From: Bathynomus jamesi | Taxonomy: Eukaryota > Arthropoda > Malacostraca > Isopoda > Cirolanidae | DNA: 64,000 nucleotides | Assembly: GCA_023014485.1 (NCBI GenBank) | Contig: JAJOZX010001735.1 | Location: 467,001 to 531,000 of the forward strand | Direction: 5' to 3' | Part shown: positions 1 through 11,220 of the stretch, piece after piece | Position numbering within the stretch: the stretch's first letter is position 1 | Layout of the letters: each line of letters begins with the position of its first letter | Notes under the pieces: generated by a model | Told to the model about the DNA's origin: nothing | The model's database searches: none | The model's input: the letters and a program-made list of their open reading frames with translations, nothing else | Position numbers and translations under genes: made by a program

Positions 1-1156
1 CCAAATGGCCCTCCTAGCCCCCCCTCTGATAAGCCCTAATAATAAATACCCTTTACACAGCGGTCACCCGTTCAACGCGGTCAGTGGCCATCGAAATTAC
101 CTCTCTTGGTCCGATTGCTACTGTACACAACGGTACCTTGCGGGTGCCAAACCGTAGCATTACGGGCTTAGTTGAGTTAAAGAATTTTTTTCATTAGAAC
201 TACACTTTGAAGCGTAATTTTCGTGATCCTGTTGTCTGCCAGATGTATGATTGATAATATAATATTTTCTTCATACAAGCAGAGTGCTTATCCAAGCGTA
301 AGCTGGCGAGGAGCGCGACACGCAGTGCTTGATTTCTTTTTGGGAGTTTAGAAATCAAACTAGATTATTAAATCCAACCATCCTTTGAGGCTAATCTGAA
401 TAAGATATAAGTAACATTTAATGATGGGTATATGTATTGATACAATATATATTCGATTTAAATGAAAACAAAATGGCCGCTGCATAACCTGTATAGAAAG
501 GGCACCTGTCTATAAAAGTCATGATGCCCGTTTCTCTTGGGTGGCCTTTATACACAGGTTTGGTTGTATTATTGAAGTAATAACTATATAACAATGGACA
601 GATATTTAATTGTTTTTTTTTTCTACAACTATCAAAGAAGTGTCCCCTGAAAATATCTGTTTTCTAATTCGTTTCAAAGTTCTTGTTGTGATTGCCCTTG
701 ATTTTCAGGATCAAAGGACGAAAAAGACTTATTGTTCTGACTGTACACTGTATTTAAACTGTATTTGAATTATCTTTCAATACCATTGTATCTTCTTGTT
801 ATGCATTATTTCATTCATACATACTCAACATGCACTCATATGCTCGTACATATGCATTATACTCCGCACTTACAGACTATGTACACTTACATACCGTTTA
901 TGCTTATCTACTTTTATACTATAATTTAACACAGACACTCATACTCTCTAAATTTATAAGCGTGCGAATATTTATTACATTTTACACTACTCTATACATG
1001 TATGTTATGCACTTTTGCATACATCTCACTTATACACATACATGTTTATATACTCGTATATATATATACAGTATATATATATCCTGAACATTTATTCAAA
1101 CCCAAACAAGATAGAAAAGTAAATAAAGTAATATATCTTCAGGACACATGCGCACT

Positions 1157-1160
<4 letters not shown>
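1..1160. other. AT-rich intergenic DNA, nothing recognised
   Basis: No coding stretch with a recognisable domain is present on either strand. Short open frames near 830-1090 are made of low-complexity codons (Tyr, Ile, His, Thr) and look like chance products of AT-rich DNA. Short TA runs appear near 1060-1082. I see no RNA gene or inverted repeat here. Confidence 0.5.
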
Positions 1161-1211
<51 letters not shown>

Positions 1212-1315
1212 GCATTGCAGTGTCCATGTAGTGAATATTGTGTTATTGTAATATTCAGGAAAAGTTGTTCCATTCATGGATAAACTCCTTCATTGATGAA
1301 AATGATTTTTAGATG

Positions 1316-1371
<56 letters not shown>
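1161..1371. repeat. (AC)n and (AG)n microsatellites
   Basis: A pure AC run covers about 1161-1206 and a pure AG run covers about 1319-1371, separated by ordinary sequence. Open frames crossing the AC run encode only His-Thr or Cys-Val repeats and are not genes. Confidence 0.95.
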
Positions 1372-1374
<3 letters not shown>

Positions 1375-1721
1375 TCAAATGTACCATGAATTATGTTTTT
1401 TATAGGAAATAATATTGTACATGAAATGTACACTATAATTACAAGTTGCCTTTAGCAAAAGAAGGCATTTTGCACAGGGAACAGATAACGTGGAAGGACT
1501 TCGAATCCATTTAAGAAACCGCGAAGGATCTCATGTGTGAATGTGAAAATCCTTCATTTATTGAGCTTCAATTACACTCCTAAAAAAATGTTACGTGTAA
1601 GTTGCGCGTCAGGTCAGTTACACATCTTAACGTAACATTTTCGTAACATTGAATTCAACGTGTAACATAAGTAAGTTTTCCAGTTTCAACGAAACTAAGA
1701 CTCCTTCTTTTTTTCTCTCTA

Positions 1722-2418
1722 CAGGGTGTTCTAAAAGTCCCGTCACCCCACTACAAAATGTACATATTGTAATACCAATTTTATTTTTGTGTAATTAATT
1801 GAATTTATATGTGACTGACATTTTTTTCTTTTCCAGTTATTAGGGTCGTGTGAACAATGGCAGACCAGTCCACTTACACTCTGGAGGAAAGGATAGTGAT
1901 GAGCACATGGGCTCATGAAAGGTCACATACTGGCAAAACGATGCATGATATCCAGAATGGTTTCAACGCAAGATTCAATAAGGATGAACCACCAAACAAG
2001 ACGGAATTACGTTGGGAGAAAAAGCTGTTGGAAACTGGCTCCATCAAGGACAGACCACGGTCGGGAAGACCAACAACGCGAACAGAACAATGTGAGGGTG
2101 TGATTGCATCGGTGGCTCGTTCACCGAAATATCACTTCAGAAACGATCACAAGAACTTGCAGTCCCCATGTCCACAATGAGAGATCACATGACAAAAGCT
2201 CTCGCCATGAAACCATACTGCCCGTCATTTATTAATGGTATACTTGATTAGTAACTGTAATTAGTAACTGTAATTACGGTAATTAAAGTAAAGGTTGCTA
2301 GTGACTTGTTTCTTAAATTACACCTACCACATATAAATACAATTAATCACAAAAATAAAATTGGTATTACAATATATATATATTTTGTAGGGGGTGACGG
2401 GACTTTTCGAACACCCTG
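1722..2418 (+). mobile_element. Internally deleted Tc1/mariner-type element, copy 1
   Basis: The element is bounded by inverted repeats beginning CAGGGTGTTCTAAAAGTCC on the left and ending with its near complement at 2418. TA flanks both ends, as expected of Tc1/mariner insertion. At 697 bp it is about half the size of a complete element. It keeps only the DNA-binding N terminus of a transposase (1857-2180). A second copy in the opposite orientation at 42634-43284 has the same ends and the same internal gap, so this is a non-autonomous family rather than a one-off deletion. Confidence 0.85.
1857..2180 (+). pseudogene. Mariner-type transposase N-terminal fragment (helix-turn-helix only)
   Basis: The frame starts MADQSTYTLEER and runs about 107 codons. 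It has the order typical of the N-terminal helix-turn-helix of insect mariner-like transposases (DUF4817-like): an ER-IV start, a 'DIQNGFNARF' helix, then 'LLETGSIKDRPRSGRPTT', where GSI-D-RSGRP is the family signature between the two DNA-binding halves. No catalytic DDE/D domain follows; the frame stops soon after and the right inverted repeat begins about 200 bp later. It could at most encode a DNA-binding peptide. I treat it as a remnant. Confidence 0.75.
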
Positions 2419-2790
2419 TACTTAGTCTCCTAACTTTTTGCTGTTAAGGACGTAAGACCCTTATCCAATATTTCGTTCCGTAACAATTCCGTAACTTTTG
2501 TTGTTGTTTTCTTCTTATCGCGTAACTTTGTCAGAACGTTTTTTAACACTGAAAATTATATGGAATCTTTCAGATAAATATAATCTATAAATATAATCTT
2601 GAATAATACACATAGTATGGAGCATACTATAAAATTAGATTCTAATTAAAGTAATTGTAAACACGTCTTTATGCTTATGTTTTGCAATGAAATGTAATTA
2701 TAAATGAGCCTTACTATTTAGGTGCCAGGCGTAAGACAAAAATAATGAAGGCGCTGAAAGGAGTGTATGAAATGTATTTATGAATATTCA
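2419..2790. other. Unrecognised intergenic sequence
   Basis: AT-rich DNA between the mariner copy and the next repeat. No gene, RNA or repeat structure was identified apart from short homopolymers. Confidence 0.4.
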
Positions 2791-2831
2791 GGTACTTGTA
2801 GGTTATCTACCAGCCCCCCCCCCCCCCTCAA
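2791..2831 (+). repeat. Solo end of a GGTACTT-type hairpin repeat
   Basis: The sequence GGTACTTGTAGGTTATCT followed by a poly-C run matches the left end of the hairpin element at 55240-55750. No matching right arm is found nearby, so this looks like an isolated or truncated end. Confidence 0.5.
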
Positions 2832-3043
2832 CGCTTGATTTGTCATCTTGGCAAATAGCATGAAGTCGCAGTAAATTCATTCTGGGTGAAAAAGCAATAA
2901 TTAAATTGTGCAAAGGATTGGTAATATCTACTGAAATAGATACTATTAAATATATAATTTGGTTCTTGTAATAATTATTGATACGATTTATTTTTTAAAC
3001 TAATTTATGGCCGGATTCTGAAGGATCGCCATTATAAAGTTAA

Positions 3044-3247
3044 GGATCACCTGAAGATCAGGGCCCCCCACCCTTTTTTAGTTAGCCTTATAAGGCTAAC
3101 TAACGAAAATATCACGACCTAACCTAACCAATCGTTAGGTCAACTGTACGCCCTTGACGATTGGTTAGGTTAGGTCGTGATATTTTCGTTAGTTAGCCTT
3201 ATAAGGCTAACTAACGAAGACTAGGGTCCCTGATCTTCAGGTGATCC
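3044..3247. mobile_element. MITE-A copy 1 (perfect-hairpin element)
   Basis: A 204-bp palindrome opens GGATCACCTGAAGATCA and closes with the complement. Each arm carries CCTTATAAGGCTAACTAACG, an AAAATATCACGACC block and CCTAACCTAACCAATCGT around a short loop containing GTACGCCC. Six more copies occur at 5833, 12266, 36095, 41150, 52417 and 56808. It has no coding capacity. I could not fix a target-site duplication, so the transposon superfamily is unknown. Confidence 0.85.
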
Positions 3248-3774
3248 AAATAATCTAATACAGTCGAGCAGAAACTTAAATTTGGAAATGCGTCATGGAT
3301 GTGCTATTGTTAAATTTGGTAATTAAATTTTTCTACGATATGTTTAAGGTTTCTTTCTAAAATCTATTTCCTCTTTCATAAGTAAAGTTCTAAATTGTAA
3401 TTTTTGCTTTTTATTTCATTTATATTGTTTATACCACGTGTGATTATTAAATTTGTTTTTACCGCTTTGTAAGTTTGTTTTCCTTTGAAAATTTTGTTTG
3501 TTTTAAGTAAGTTTGTTACGAGAAAGTTACATGTGAAAAAGTTACGTAAAAGTTACTAACAAAAAAAAAAAAAAAATTACAACGACATTACTGGACAAAG
3601 TTGCTTTAAGTAAAGTTGCACGTAAGTTACGCCAGAGTTACTGACAACAAAAATTATGGATATGTTATGCGAGAGTTACGCGTAGCAGTCAGTAGAGTGT
3701 ATACAATCGACACACTTAGTCCTTCGGAAGGAAACGCTGGAAAAAAGGCGATTTAAGACGAAAGATTGTTGAAG
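3248..3774. other. AT-rich spacer
   Basis: No coding or RNA signal was recognised. The block has several 'aagttacg'-type near repeats between about 3525 and 3700, possibly a decayed tandem array. Confidence 0.35.
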
Positions 3775-4303
3775 CGCAGTTAATAAGGTAAATTCCTAGT
3801 TTAGAGGCGTCCTTCAAACGTTCAGTGCAGACGCGTAAAAGTTACGTCATTCGATTAGAAATAATTTATTTATGAATATTTTGAGGTGGAAAAAGAACCT
3901 AACCTAACCTAATTTAACTCGGCAATCAATCGATCTAACCCGGCCATTATTCGACCTAAACCGGGCATTATTCGATCTAATCCAGGCATTAACAATAATA
4001 ATAACATAATAATAAACACAGTTTTCCCTTACAATGTCAAAAATGCGACTAATTTTAGCACAAAGAATGAAATGTTACATTACTGATAAGTTGGAAATCT
4101 GAAAGCTTAGATTTACTCCTGATACAGACGATGGGTGTCAAAAATATATCCTAAAATATATTTCTCTATTTATAAAATACACAGAATTATAAAATTCCCA
4201 TACTGTTTATAAATAAACTATTGCCTATCCAATGATATAATATTTATACACATGCGTTGTGTATTAAGAGGACGCCTTCAAACTAGGAATTAACCGTTAA
4301 TAA
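3775..4303. mobile_element. Fold-back element with imperfect inverted ends
   Basis: The left arm around 3778-3816 (AATTCCTAGTTTAGAGGCGT) reappears inverted at 4269-4302 with a few mismatches. Inside lie a CCTAACCTAACCT run at about 3899 and three tandem copies of a ~22-bp unit with the core ATTATTCGA (about 3918-3990). No coding region is present. The short imperfect arms make the boundaries approximate. Confidence 0.55.
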
Positions 4304-4344
4304 TGATGATTTCGTGGAGCATTTTTCTTTTTCCTTGTCGGTTT

Positions 4345-4348
4345 GCAT

Positions 4349-4400
<52 letters not shown>

Positions 4401-4633
4401 ATATATATATCTATTCCTTTTGAGTTTGTTCCTTAAACGCATACTTTACTTTTCATCCTCTAATCACGAAGGATGGTTGAGACGGGCAGTAACGTCACGT
4501 CACCAACCAGAAAAATAAGGCTTCATTAAGTAGAGCTGTCATACACAACTGAGGCAAAGAAATTACGAACAACGGGCTCGACACTATTCTCCCGTTTCCT
4601 GCAGGTTATAGAAATGACTAACGCAGACCATAT

Positions 4634-4667
<34 letters not shown>

Positions 4668-4797
4668 AAAGGATAAAAACTGTGTTGATAGATTCTATAA
4701 GTACGGTTTGATTGAAGATCGCTTAATACTTATAATTGAAATAGGTTTCAAAGCAAAATAACGCATAATTATTTCTTCATGTCGGTAATTATAGGTT

Positions 4798-4844
<47 letters not shown>
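4345..4844. repeat. (TA)n, (GT)n and (CT)n microsatellites
   Basis: A long TA run covers about 4351-4410, a GT run about 4635-4663 and a CT run about 4802-4844. Between them, around 4460-4640, lies unique-looking sequence. Parts of it (GAGGCAAAGAAATTA) reappear near 25490, suggesting a dispersed old repeat. Confidence 0.85.
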
Positions 4845-4846
<2 letters not shown>

Positions 4847-5207
4847 GAAGAAGAAGAAACGAATGGTTCCAACTGCATTTATCGGCAGGTGTCGCTTGAA
4901 AGGAATTAAGTTGGAGTCACCTGACTCGCTTTACACGTGGCTCTAATTAAGCAGTTTAGGATTAATGGTAGGTTACAAAACTCTCCTATAGGATAATAGG
5001 ACTCAGACATAGGATTTTCTTTCTCCATGGTCGTCGAGGGTCTCACAATAACACCCGGGGTCTTAAATGCAAGTATTAACTTCAATTAGGACCACCTGGT
5101 CTTTTACGGTACTGGCATCAGACTTCAGGCGGTTGCTCACTTTTACGTAATCAACCCGACTTAAGAAATGTTTAAAGGACTTCGCACAATCTTATTACAC
5201 GAGTCAT
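4845..5207. other. Unrecognised single-copy-looking DNA
   Basis: More balanced base composition than the surroundings, but no open frame with a recognisable product and no repeat structure were found. Confidence 0.35.
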
Positions 5208-5218
5208 ATATATTATAT

Positions 5219-5272
<54 letters not shown>

Positions 5273-5300
5273 AATATATATAATATATATATATATATAT
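5208..5300. repeat. (TA)n microsatellite
   Basis: Interrupted TA repeat of about 90 bp. Frames across it encode only Ile-Tyr repeats. Confidence 0.9.
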
Positions 5301-5832
5301 TGACGGGTTTGCGTTTGAGGAACCGTAATTTAATGATGGCATGAAGCACGAAACATTCAAACACTATATTTTTCGATACAACGTTTCGCAAAGGTCATCT
5401 TTCCATCGTCAGTGTGAAAACTACAGTAATAATAATTAATGGAAATTAATGGTACATTTTCTCTTAAATAAGCTTTAACAGATACAAATGGACTATAAAA
5501 TCTCTCTCTTAAATTGAATATAAAAATAATGTAATTTTGTTTATTAAATATTAGTAAGTATTTTTTACAAATTTTTTATTTGTTTACATCTTTTAAATAT
5601 TTTTTTAATATCTTCAGTAACTATATTAAATTTAATCACTTTGAATACCATTATTTTGTACCGTTAACTTTATTCAAAACAAAGTACCATTCATTTTTTT
5701 TTACCTGAATTTTTGTGATAATTTTATCTATTTTTTTTTTTTTTGTAAATTTACTTTATTTCAAATTTAGTGACGAATTTTGGGATTTTAATTTTATGGG
5801 AATTTGATTTAATTTAAAATTAATATTTATTT
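5301..5832. other. AT-rich DNA with a transposon-end-like motif
   Basis: On the minus strand, 5412-5384 reads CTGACGA, a stem-loop and GAAAC. This arrangement is shared with hairpins at 6942-7104 and 19145-19302. The rest is AT-rich and unrecognised. Confidence 0.35.
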
Positions 5833-6035
5833 GGAGTTATTGAAGAATAGGGACCCCAGCCTTCTTTAGTTAGGCTTATAAGGCTAACTAACGAAAATAT
5901 CACGACCTAACCTAACCAATCGTTAGGTTAACTGTACGCCCTTGACGATTGGTTAGGTTAGGTCATGATATTTTCGTTAGTTAGCCTTATAAAACTAACT
6001 AAAGAAGGCTGGGGTCCCTATTCTTCAATAGCTCC
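5833..6035. mobile_element. MITE-A copy 2 (diverged ends)
   Basis: The same hairpin core as the other MITE-A copies is present (TTATAAGGCTAACTAACG, CCTAACCTAACCAATCGT, GTACGCCCTTGACG and complements). The outermost arms instead read GGAGTTATTGAAGAATAGGG and complement. Both arms carry the change, so the ends diverged together or belong to a subfamily. Confidence 0.8.
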
Positions 6036-6077
6036 ATTTACTTTTTTTGTTTTTTAGTTTTTACACTGCATTAAATT

Positions 6078-6196
6078 AATGAAAAATTTAATGAAAAATT
6101 TAATGAAAAATTTAATGAAAAATTTAATGAAAAATTTTATGAAAAATTTAATGAAAAATTTTCTGAAAAATTTTATGAAAAATTTTATGAAAAAAA
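6078..6196. repeat. 12-bp minisatellite (TAATGAAAAATT)n
   Basis: About ten tandem copies of a 12-bp AT-rich unit; later copies vary at one or two positions (TTATG, TTCTG). It is non-coding. Confidence 0.9.
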
Positions 6197-6780
6197 TGTC
6201 TCAAGATTCAGTTTGATTTAAAAAACTTAAATCTATGAAATTAGAACGTATGAAGAAACTTTTATTCATTTGATATTTGAAAAAAAATATGTTTCATCAA
6301 TTTCTTGAATACCCATTTTTTAGGATCTGTTTAGAAAAATTTCAAAATACTTGAAACTTCGATGCGACCTTTTGCATCATCAAATGAACAATTTGGGAAA
6401 AAAGTTCGCCTAGAATTTTGTTTTTTCGAAAAAAGGTATAAAAAATTAATTATAATTAGTAATATCTGTTTCTCCTCTGGAAATGTCACTCGTTTTGGTG
6501 AAACAATTAACATTTTAAAACACAAAATCCAGTCATTATACTGAGTAGCTTTTTCTTTAATGCTTTTTATCAACGTTAATATTTTAGGCGAACTATTTTC
6601 CTTAAACTGTAAAGTAAAATTTTACACTGAAAAATTATTTAAAACTAAATATAAAAATAATTATATACAGTTTGTGTAACCGAAGTGGACAACCGTCAAA
6701 AGCTCAACGAATAAAGATGACAAACTGTACAATTTTATTTCTAACGTCATATCATACTTTAAATTTTAACATTATAAACA
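6197..6780. other. AT-rich DNA, no gene recognised
   Basis: Two overlapping short frames on opposite strands (about 6331-6573) have no recognisable domain and are probably chance. No RNA gene or inverted repeat was seen. Confidence 0.4.
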
Positions 6781-6838
6781 TATATATATATAAATTTTAT
6801 ATAATTTTATAATTCGTACCCTTGTATTTATCGAAATT

Positions 6839-6908
<70 letters not shown>

Positions 6909-6941
6909 TAAAATCACAGAATAACACGTGATCTTATTAAT

Positions 6942-7101
6942 AAGCAAACAACCACAGGGAAAAGGAAAAGGAAACACGAAGTCCGAGCGCTTTCGTGATA
7001 TATTCACATCTTCAGGGAGAAACAAAAAATAGGAAGATGTGAATATATCACGAAAGCGTTCGGACTTCGTGTTTCCTTTTCCGTTTCCCTGTGGTTGTTT
7101 G

Positions 7102-7104
<3 letters not shown>
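6942..7104. mobile_element. Long-stem hairpin repeat flanked by (TA)n
   Basis: The left arm starts AAGCAAACAACCACAGGG and the right arm is its complement, giving about 75-bp stems around a short A-rich loop. TA microsatellites flank both sides (about 6841-6900 and 7105-7130). The hairpin contains CTGAAGA, a GTGA/TCAC stem and GAAAG on the minus strand (7015-6991). It resembles the hairpin at 19145-19302 in size, position next to TA repeats and motif layout, though the sequences differ. There is no coding capacity. Confidence 0.75.
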
Positions 7105-7134
<30 letters not shown>

Positions 7135-7614
7135 AATGTTTTTATATATATTATAAATATTTTAATGGTATGAGGATTATATATATATTGGAAGGTTGCA
7201 ATATATATATATAAATAGCAGAGTGGAGCGATTAAAATTAGATAAATATGTGAATATATTCATTATATTCCAAAATTATTTTAAAAATAATAATGATGAT
7301 GCTTTACATGTATAAACTATTAATTAAAAAACAATATAAATAAAATAAAATATTCAAATAATAACCAATAGCTATTATCAGGACAAAATAATATTAAATA
7401 CTGAACCGTATATTTTCTTTAAATTTTTTTTTTTTTTCGACTTGATGTTGACCTCCAGTTAGCAGCCGAAACGTTGTAATTTAAGATTATCCCATTTATT
7501 GACCTCTTAACACTTAAACTGACAAGTAAAGTTAATTTATGTAAATAAATATGTGTATAATAATAATAATAATAATAATAATATTAATAATAAACTGTAA
7601 AGAATCATTGCATT

Positions 7615-7656
<42 letters not shown>

Positions 7657-7934
7657 ATATATCTTATGCCTTTATTAATAATACTTATAATAAATAAAAA
7701 CAATTATTATTATTTTTATTATTTTAAAAAGGTTTTTTTTTAAATATTAAATTATTTATAAATATATGATTACATACAGTTAATAAAGATAATTTTTAAT
7801 TGAAATATATTAAATGTTAATAATATATAATTGAAAAATTAACAAAATAATGAAATTGGAAATTGTTTTTTTATATAATTATTTATAATAATGTTATTTA
7901 TAAAGTGTAATATAATAATTTAATATACTATATA
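7105..7934. other. Very AT-rich DNA with TA and TAA microsatellites
   Basis: Holds TA runs near 7105 and 7615-7660 and a TAA run near 7560-7582. Around 7440-7480 a CGAAACGTTG motif resembles element-end sequences elsewhere in the window. No gene was seen. Confidence 0.5.
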
Positions 7935-8226
7935 CAGGGTGTTCTAAAATTACGTTTTAAACTCTTTTTATATGTCTGTCGATCAGTAGTGGGACGTTGG
8001 GAACAATGTGTTCGAGTTGAAGGAAGACGCTTTGAATATCTAAAATAAACAATTATTGTTGGTTTTCTTATTGTTGTTTGTTGTATTGTTGTTGTTGTTA
8101 TTATTATTATTGTTGTTGCTTTTCTTATTGTTGATATATTTGAATTTTTTTTTTTAAATATCGCGTATTTTTTGTTAGGATATTGCGTTCATATAAAAGT
8201 TTACTCCGTAATTTTAGAACACCCTG
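7935..8226. mobile_element. Mariner-type MITE (292 bp)
   Basis: The terminal inverted repeats begin CAGGGTGTTCTAAAATTACG and end with the complement (TAATTTTAGAACACCCTG), with TA at both outer flanks. The interior is low-complexity (TTG/TTA repeats) and non-coding. Confidence 0.8.
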
Positions 8227-8272
<46 letters not shown>

Positions 8273-9180
8273 AATAGTTTTTACAATGAATAATTGTTAC
8301 TTCGCATTCATTTTCATTTTTGCATTCACGGGTTTCAACGTGTTTAATGTAAAAGAGAACATTTAGAATGTCTTAATTTTGCCTTTCACATCATTTAAAC
8401 ACAATACACGTACTTCAAGTTCTCGTATCTGTTACACATTCACCTCAAATTTAAATTTTTTTTAGTTTTAACTTTAAATATTTTTAAAGTTATTTTGTGC
8501 TTAAATTTAAGGTAATTTTGTTAATTTAATGTCATATAAATTTGGTGTAACTTCTTGTGCATGAGGTCTTCAGGAAATGTTTGGTTTGTAAAGGGTAATT
8601 AGCGATCATGATGGTTGCTGCAGGCTTGCTCATTACGTGGGATTCTTATCTAGAATTCTTGGAGGCGAAGTAAGAATTTCTAACCCCTTTTTTGTCTTTT
8701 CCGACGAACCGGGTATTGGGGAGTGTGACAGGATGCACGGTCTTCTTACAACTTGCGCGTATTAAATTGGAGTTTTTCTCGTTGAAACGATGAAAGAAGA
8801 TTATTATCATGCAAATTCAGTCGTCCCTTGACGAATACCAGGTTCGTCATTCCGTCATATGAGAATATATTTTATCCGCTCATCTTAGTCCATGTTTTGT
8901 ATATAAAAGAAACATAAAGTTTGGGCCGAGGGGTCCTATACTGTAATTATTTTACTGTATGGTTACACGTTTTAAAAATATGTAACGCATACAGTCGATG
9001 GAGTTCCGCTACAGTAATACAGTGTGTCGTTTAAGCTGTCGATTCAATTCCTAAATGAGATGGAAGTACCCGGCTCAACCCGTTAGCATGCAATTAAAAA
9101 TCTTTTCTCAAAAGATGAAACAATCAACGTATTTCATTTCCCAAAACGAGCTACCGTCTGTCATGAGCTAATGACGCACA
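8227..9180. other. Intergenic DNA following a (TA)n run
   Basis: A TA microsatellite covers about 8229-8268. The rest, especially 8560-9180, has more even composition and looks single-copy. No coding frame with a recognisable product was found on either strand. Confidence 0.4.
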
Positions 9181-9187
9181 AACAGAT

Positions 9188-9190
9188 AAC

Positions 9191-9240
<50 letters not shown>

Positions 9241-9525
9241 AGAGAGAGATGATATATATACACCCCATATCATTTCTGGTATAAACATTTATATTTTTAA
9301 TATATTTATATAAAAAAATGCAATAAAATGCATTTGTAGAAATTAATTTATATATAATTATATAATTTACATATAATTTATATATAATTTATACATAATT
9401 TACATATAATTTATATATAAGTATATATTTTACATATAATTTATATATAATTATATAATTTACATACAATTTATATATAATTTATATATAATTTATATAT
9501 AATTTATACATAATTTATAATTCTC
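9188..9525. repeat. (GA)n microsatellite and AT-rich tandem array
   Basis: An interrupted GA run covers about 9191-9249. From about 9340 to 9525 an ATAATTTATAT-type unit repeats many times with slight variation. Confidence 0.85.
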
Positions 9526-9703
9526 AGTCAGGGAGAAAAAGCCGTGGTTAAAAAACTAAATATATTTTGTTAACGCTTTAATTGCACGCTATACAAAATA
9601 GTTAATTCAACTATTGGTTGTGTGGTTATGCTAACTATTTAAGTGTTTATCATAACAATAAGTATTAGTGCAATTGTAGTATAGTTGGATTAACTATATA
9701 TAG

Positions 9704-10070
9704 TACACTGTAAAGTATAAAATTGTTCCATATAGACCATCGTTCCTAAAAATTTAAGTGGTTCATTTGGACCGGTTATGGAGCGATTTTTTTTTTTTTT
9801 TTGTAATGAAAGGTTCGTCTTTGCTTTTTCGACTGATTCTGAACCATTTATATTTTAATGTCGACATGTCGACCGCAAATTCGGAACCGTCTTTCGAAAC
9901 CATCATAAGGTATGAACTGTTCAAAATCGGTCAAAAAGGAAGGATGTTCTTAACGGTTTTTATGAGGGGACCATTCGTTCTACCAAGAAATCGTTCCATA
10001 ATCGATCCATCAAATAGAACAATAAAATTTTTTAGAAACGGTGTTCTGACGGAACAATACTTTACAACGT
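9704..10070. mobile_element. Fold-back family B copy 1
   Basis: The sequence begins ACACTGTAAAGT and ends with a related inverted sequence. The two halves are imperfect inverted copies containing GTTCCATATAGACCATCG and ATGGAACGATTTT. Related copies are at 11221, 21179 and 25799. A 116-codon open frame across it (from 9758) is a by-product with no recognisable domain. Confidence 0.7.
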
Positions 10071-10139
10071 CAAATGATCAAACGGAACAATTATTTGGAG
10101 GGAATTAACTCCTTTGTACAGAGTGTGCAAATGTGTCAC

Positions 10140-10142
<3 letters not shown>

Positions 10143-10185
<43 letters not shown>

Positions 10186-10281
10186 ATATATATATATTAT
10201 ATATATATATAATTTTTTTCCATACTTTCGTTTCTCACACCAACAAAGTTCTGTGTATAAGAGCCCCCCCCCCCCCCCCCC
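10143..10281. repeat. (TA)n tract and poly-C run
   Basis: A TA tract covers about 10143-10215 and a poly-C run of about 18 bases starts near 10264. A matching poly-G run lies near 10851-10870. Confidence 0.85.
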
Positions 10282-10361
10282 AAAAAAAGTATTCTGAAAA
10301 AGAGGTTTCTTTATTGCTGAAAGATGCTTATAAACGGTTTAAAAAAAATACAGTATATGTA

Positions 10362-10595
10362 CAGAGGGTTAACAAAAGTAAATAGACACCGTGTTTTGCA
10401 TAGATTTTGATATGATAATAAAAGTCAATAAATAATAATAGATTTATTGAATTAATATATATTTAGAATCGTGTTGCTTTGCCCCTTTTGCATTATGTAA
10501 AGGTGACACACGGTCTTGGCATTCCATTGATGAGCTTTGCCATTTGTTCTTGAGGACAACCATCGTGGTATCTAGTTACTTTTCTTAACCCTCTG
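10362..10595. mobile_element. Tc1/mariner-like MITE (234 bp)
   Basis: The ends read CAGAGGGTTAACAAAAGTAA on the left and the near-complement on the right (AGTTACTTTTCTTAACCCTCTG), each flanked by TA. The inner part shows no intact transposase. The superfamily is inferred from the TA flanks and element size. Confidence 0.65.
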
Positions 10596-10724
10596 TATAT
10601 TGATAAACGGGACCCTCTTTCACAGTCATGTATTAGCCACGCGTACCGTTGCGAAAAAAATTCGCCGAAAATATTAAATTTTAAGAAAATTCCCTAAAAT
10701 TAGGGTATTTTTTATTATTATTAA

Positions 10725-10764
<40 letters not shown>

Positions 10765-11028
10765 ATATTATCGGAATCTTATTATTTTCGGTGACAAAAG
10801 ATTAATATTTCAAACAATTCCAAACATTACTTAGTAGCAATTTTTTTTTGGGGGGGGGGGGGGGGGGGCCCGAAGGTTCGAAAATTTAATTTTGGGGGAC
10901 TAATTTATTTCCGATCCCCCAGCAAGTAGTGTTACGTTGTGTCAAACGTAATAAACGTTTATTAAATGTTACTAAAACATTTATGACTCAATTAAACGTC
11001 CCATTTCTTGCTGGGTAAATTGTATGTA
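10596..11028. other. AT-rich spacer with (ATT)n run
   Basis: A TTA/ATT trinucleotide run covers about 10715-10765, followed by the poly-G run. No gene was recognised. Confidence 0.5.
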
Positions 11029-11107
11029 CAGGGTGGCCCAAAAGTCTGTTGCCCCGACTCATTCTAAACTATTTTTTTTCCGGGTCAACAGACTTTTGGG
11101 CCACCCT
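11029..11107. mobile_element. Tiny mariner-type MITE (79 bp)
   Basis: Inverted repeats of about 23 bp start CAGGGTGGCCCAAAAGTC and almost meet, leaving a loop of about 30 bp. TA lies at the right flank. It may be the minimal relic of a larger element. Confidence 0.75.
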
Positions 11108-11220
11108 ATATATAAAAACATTCAAGTTTAAGTTATGATGTTTTATTGTTACGAAATGAGGGATCAATTAATATAATCATTGAGGGATCAATTAATATAA
11201 TCATCCGAAACAAATATACA

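Noticed and set aside
9758..10108. 116-codon open frame as a host gene
   Set aside because: It lies within fold-back family B and has no recognisable domain.
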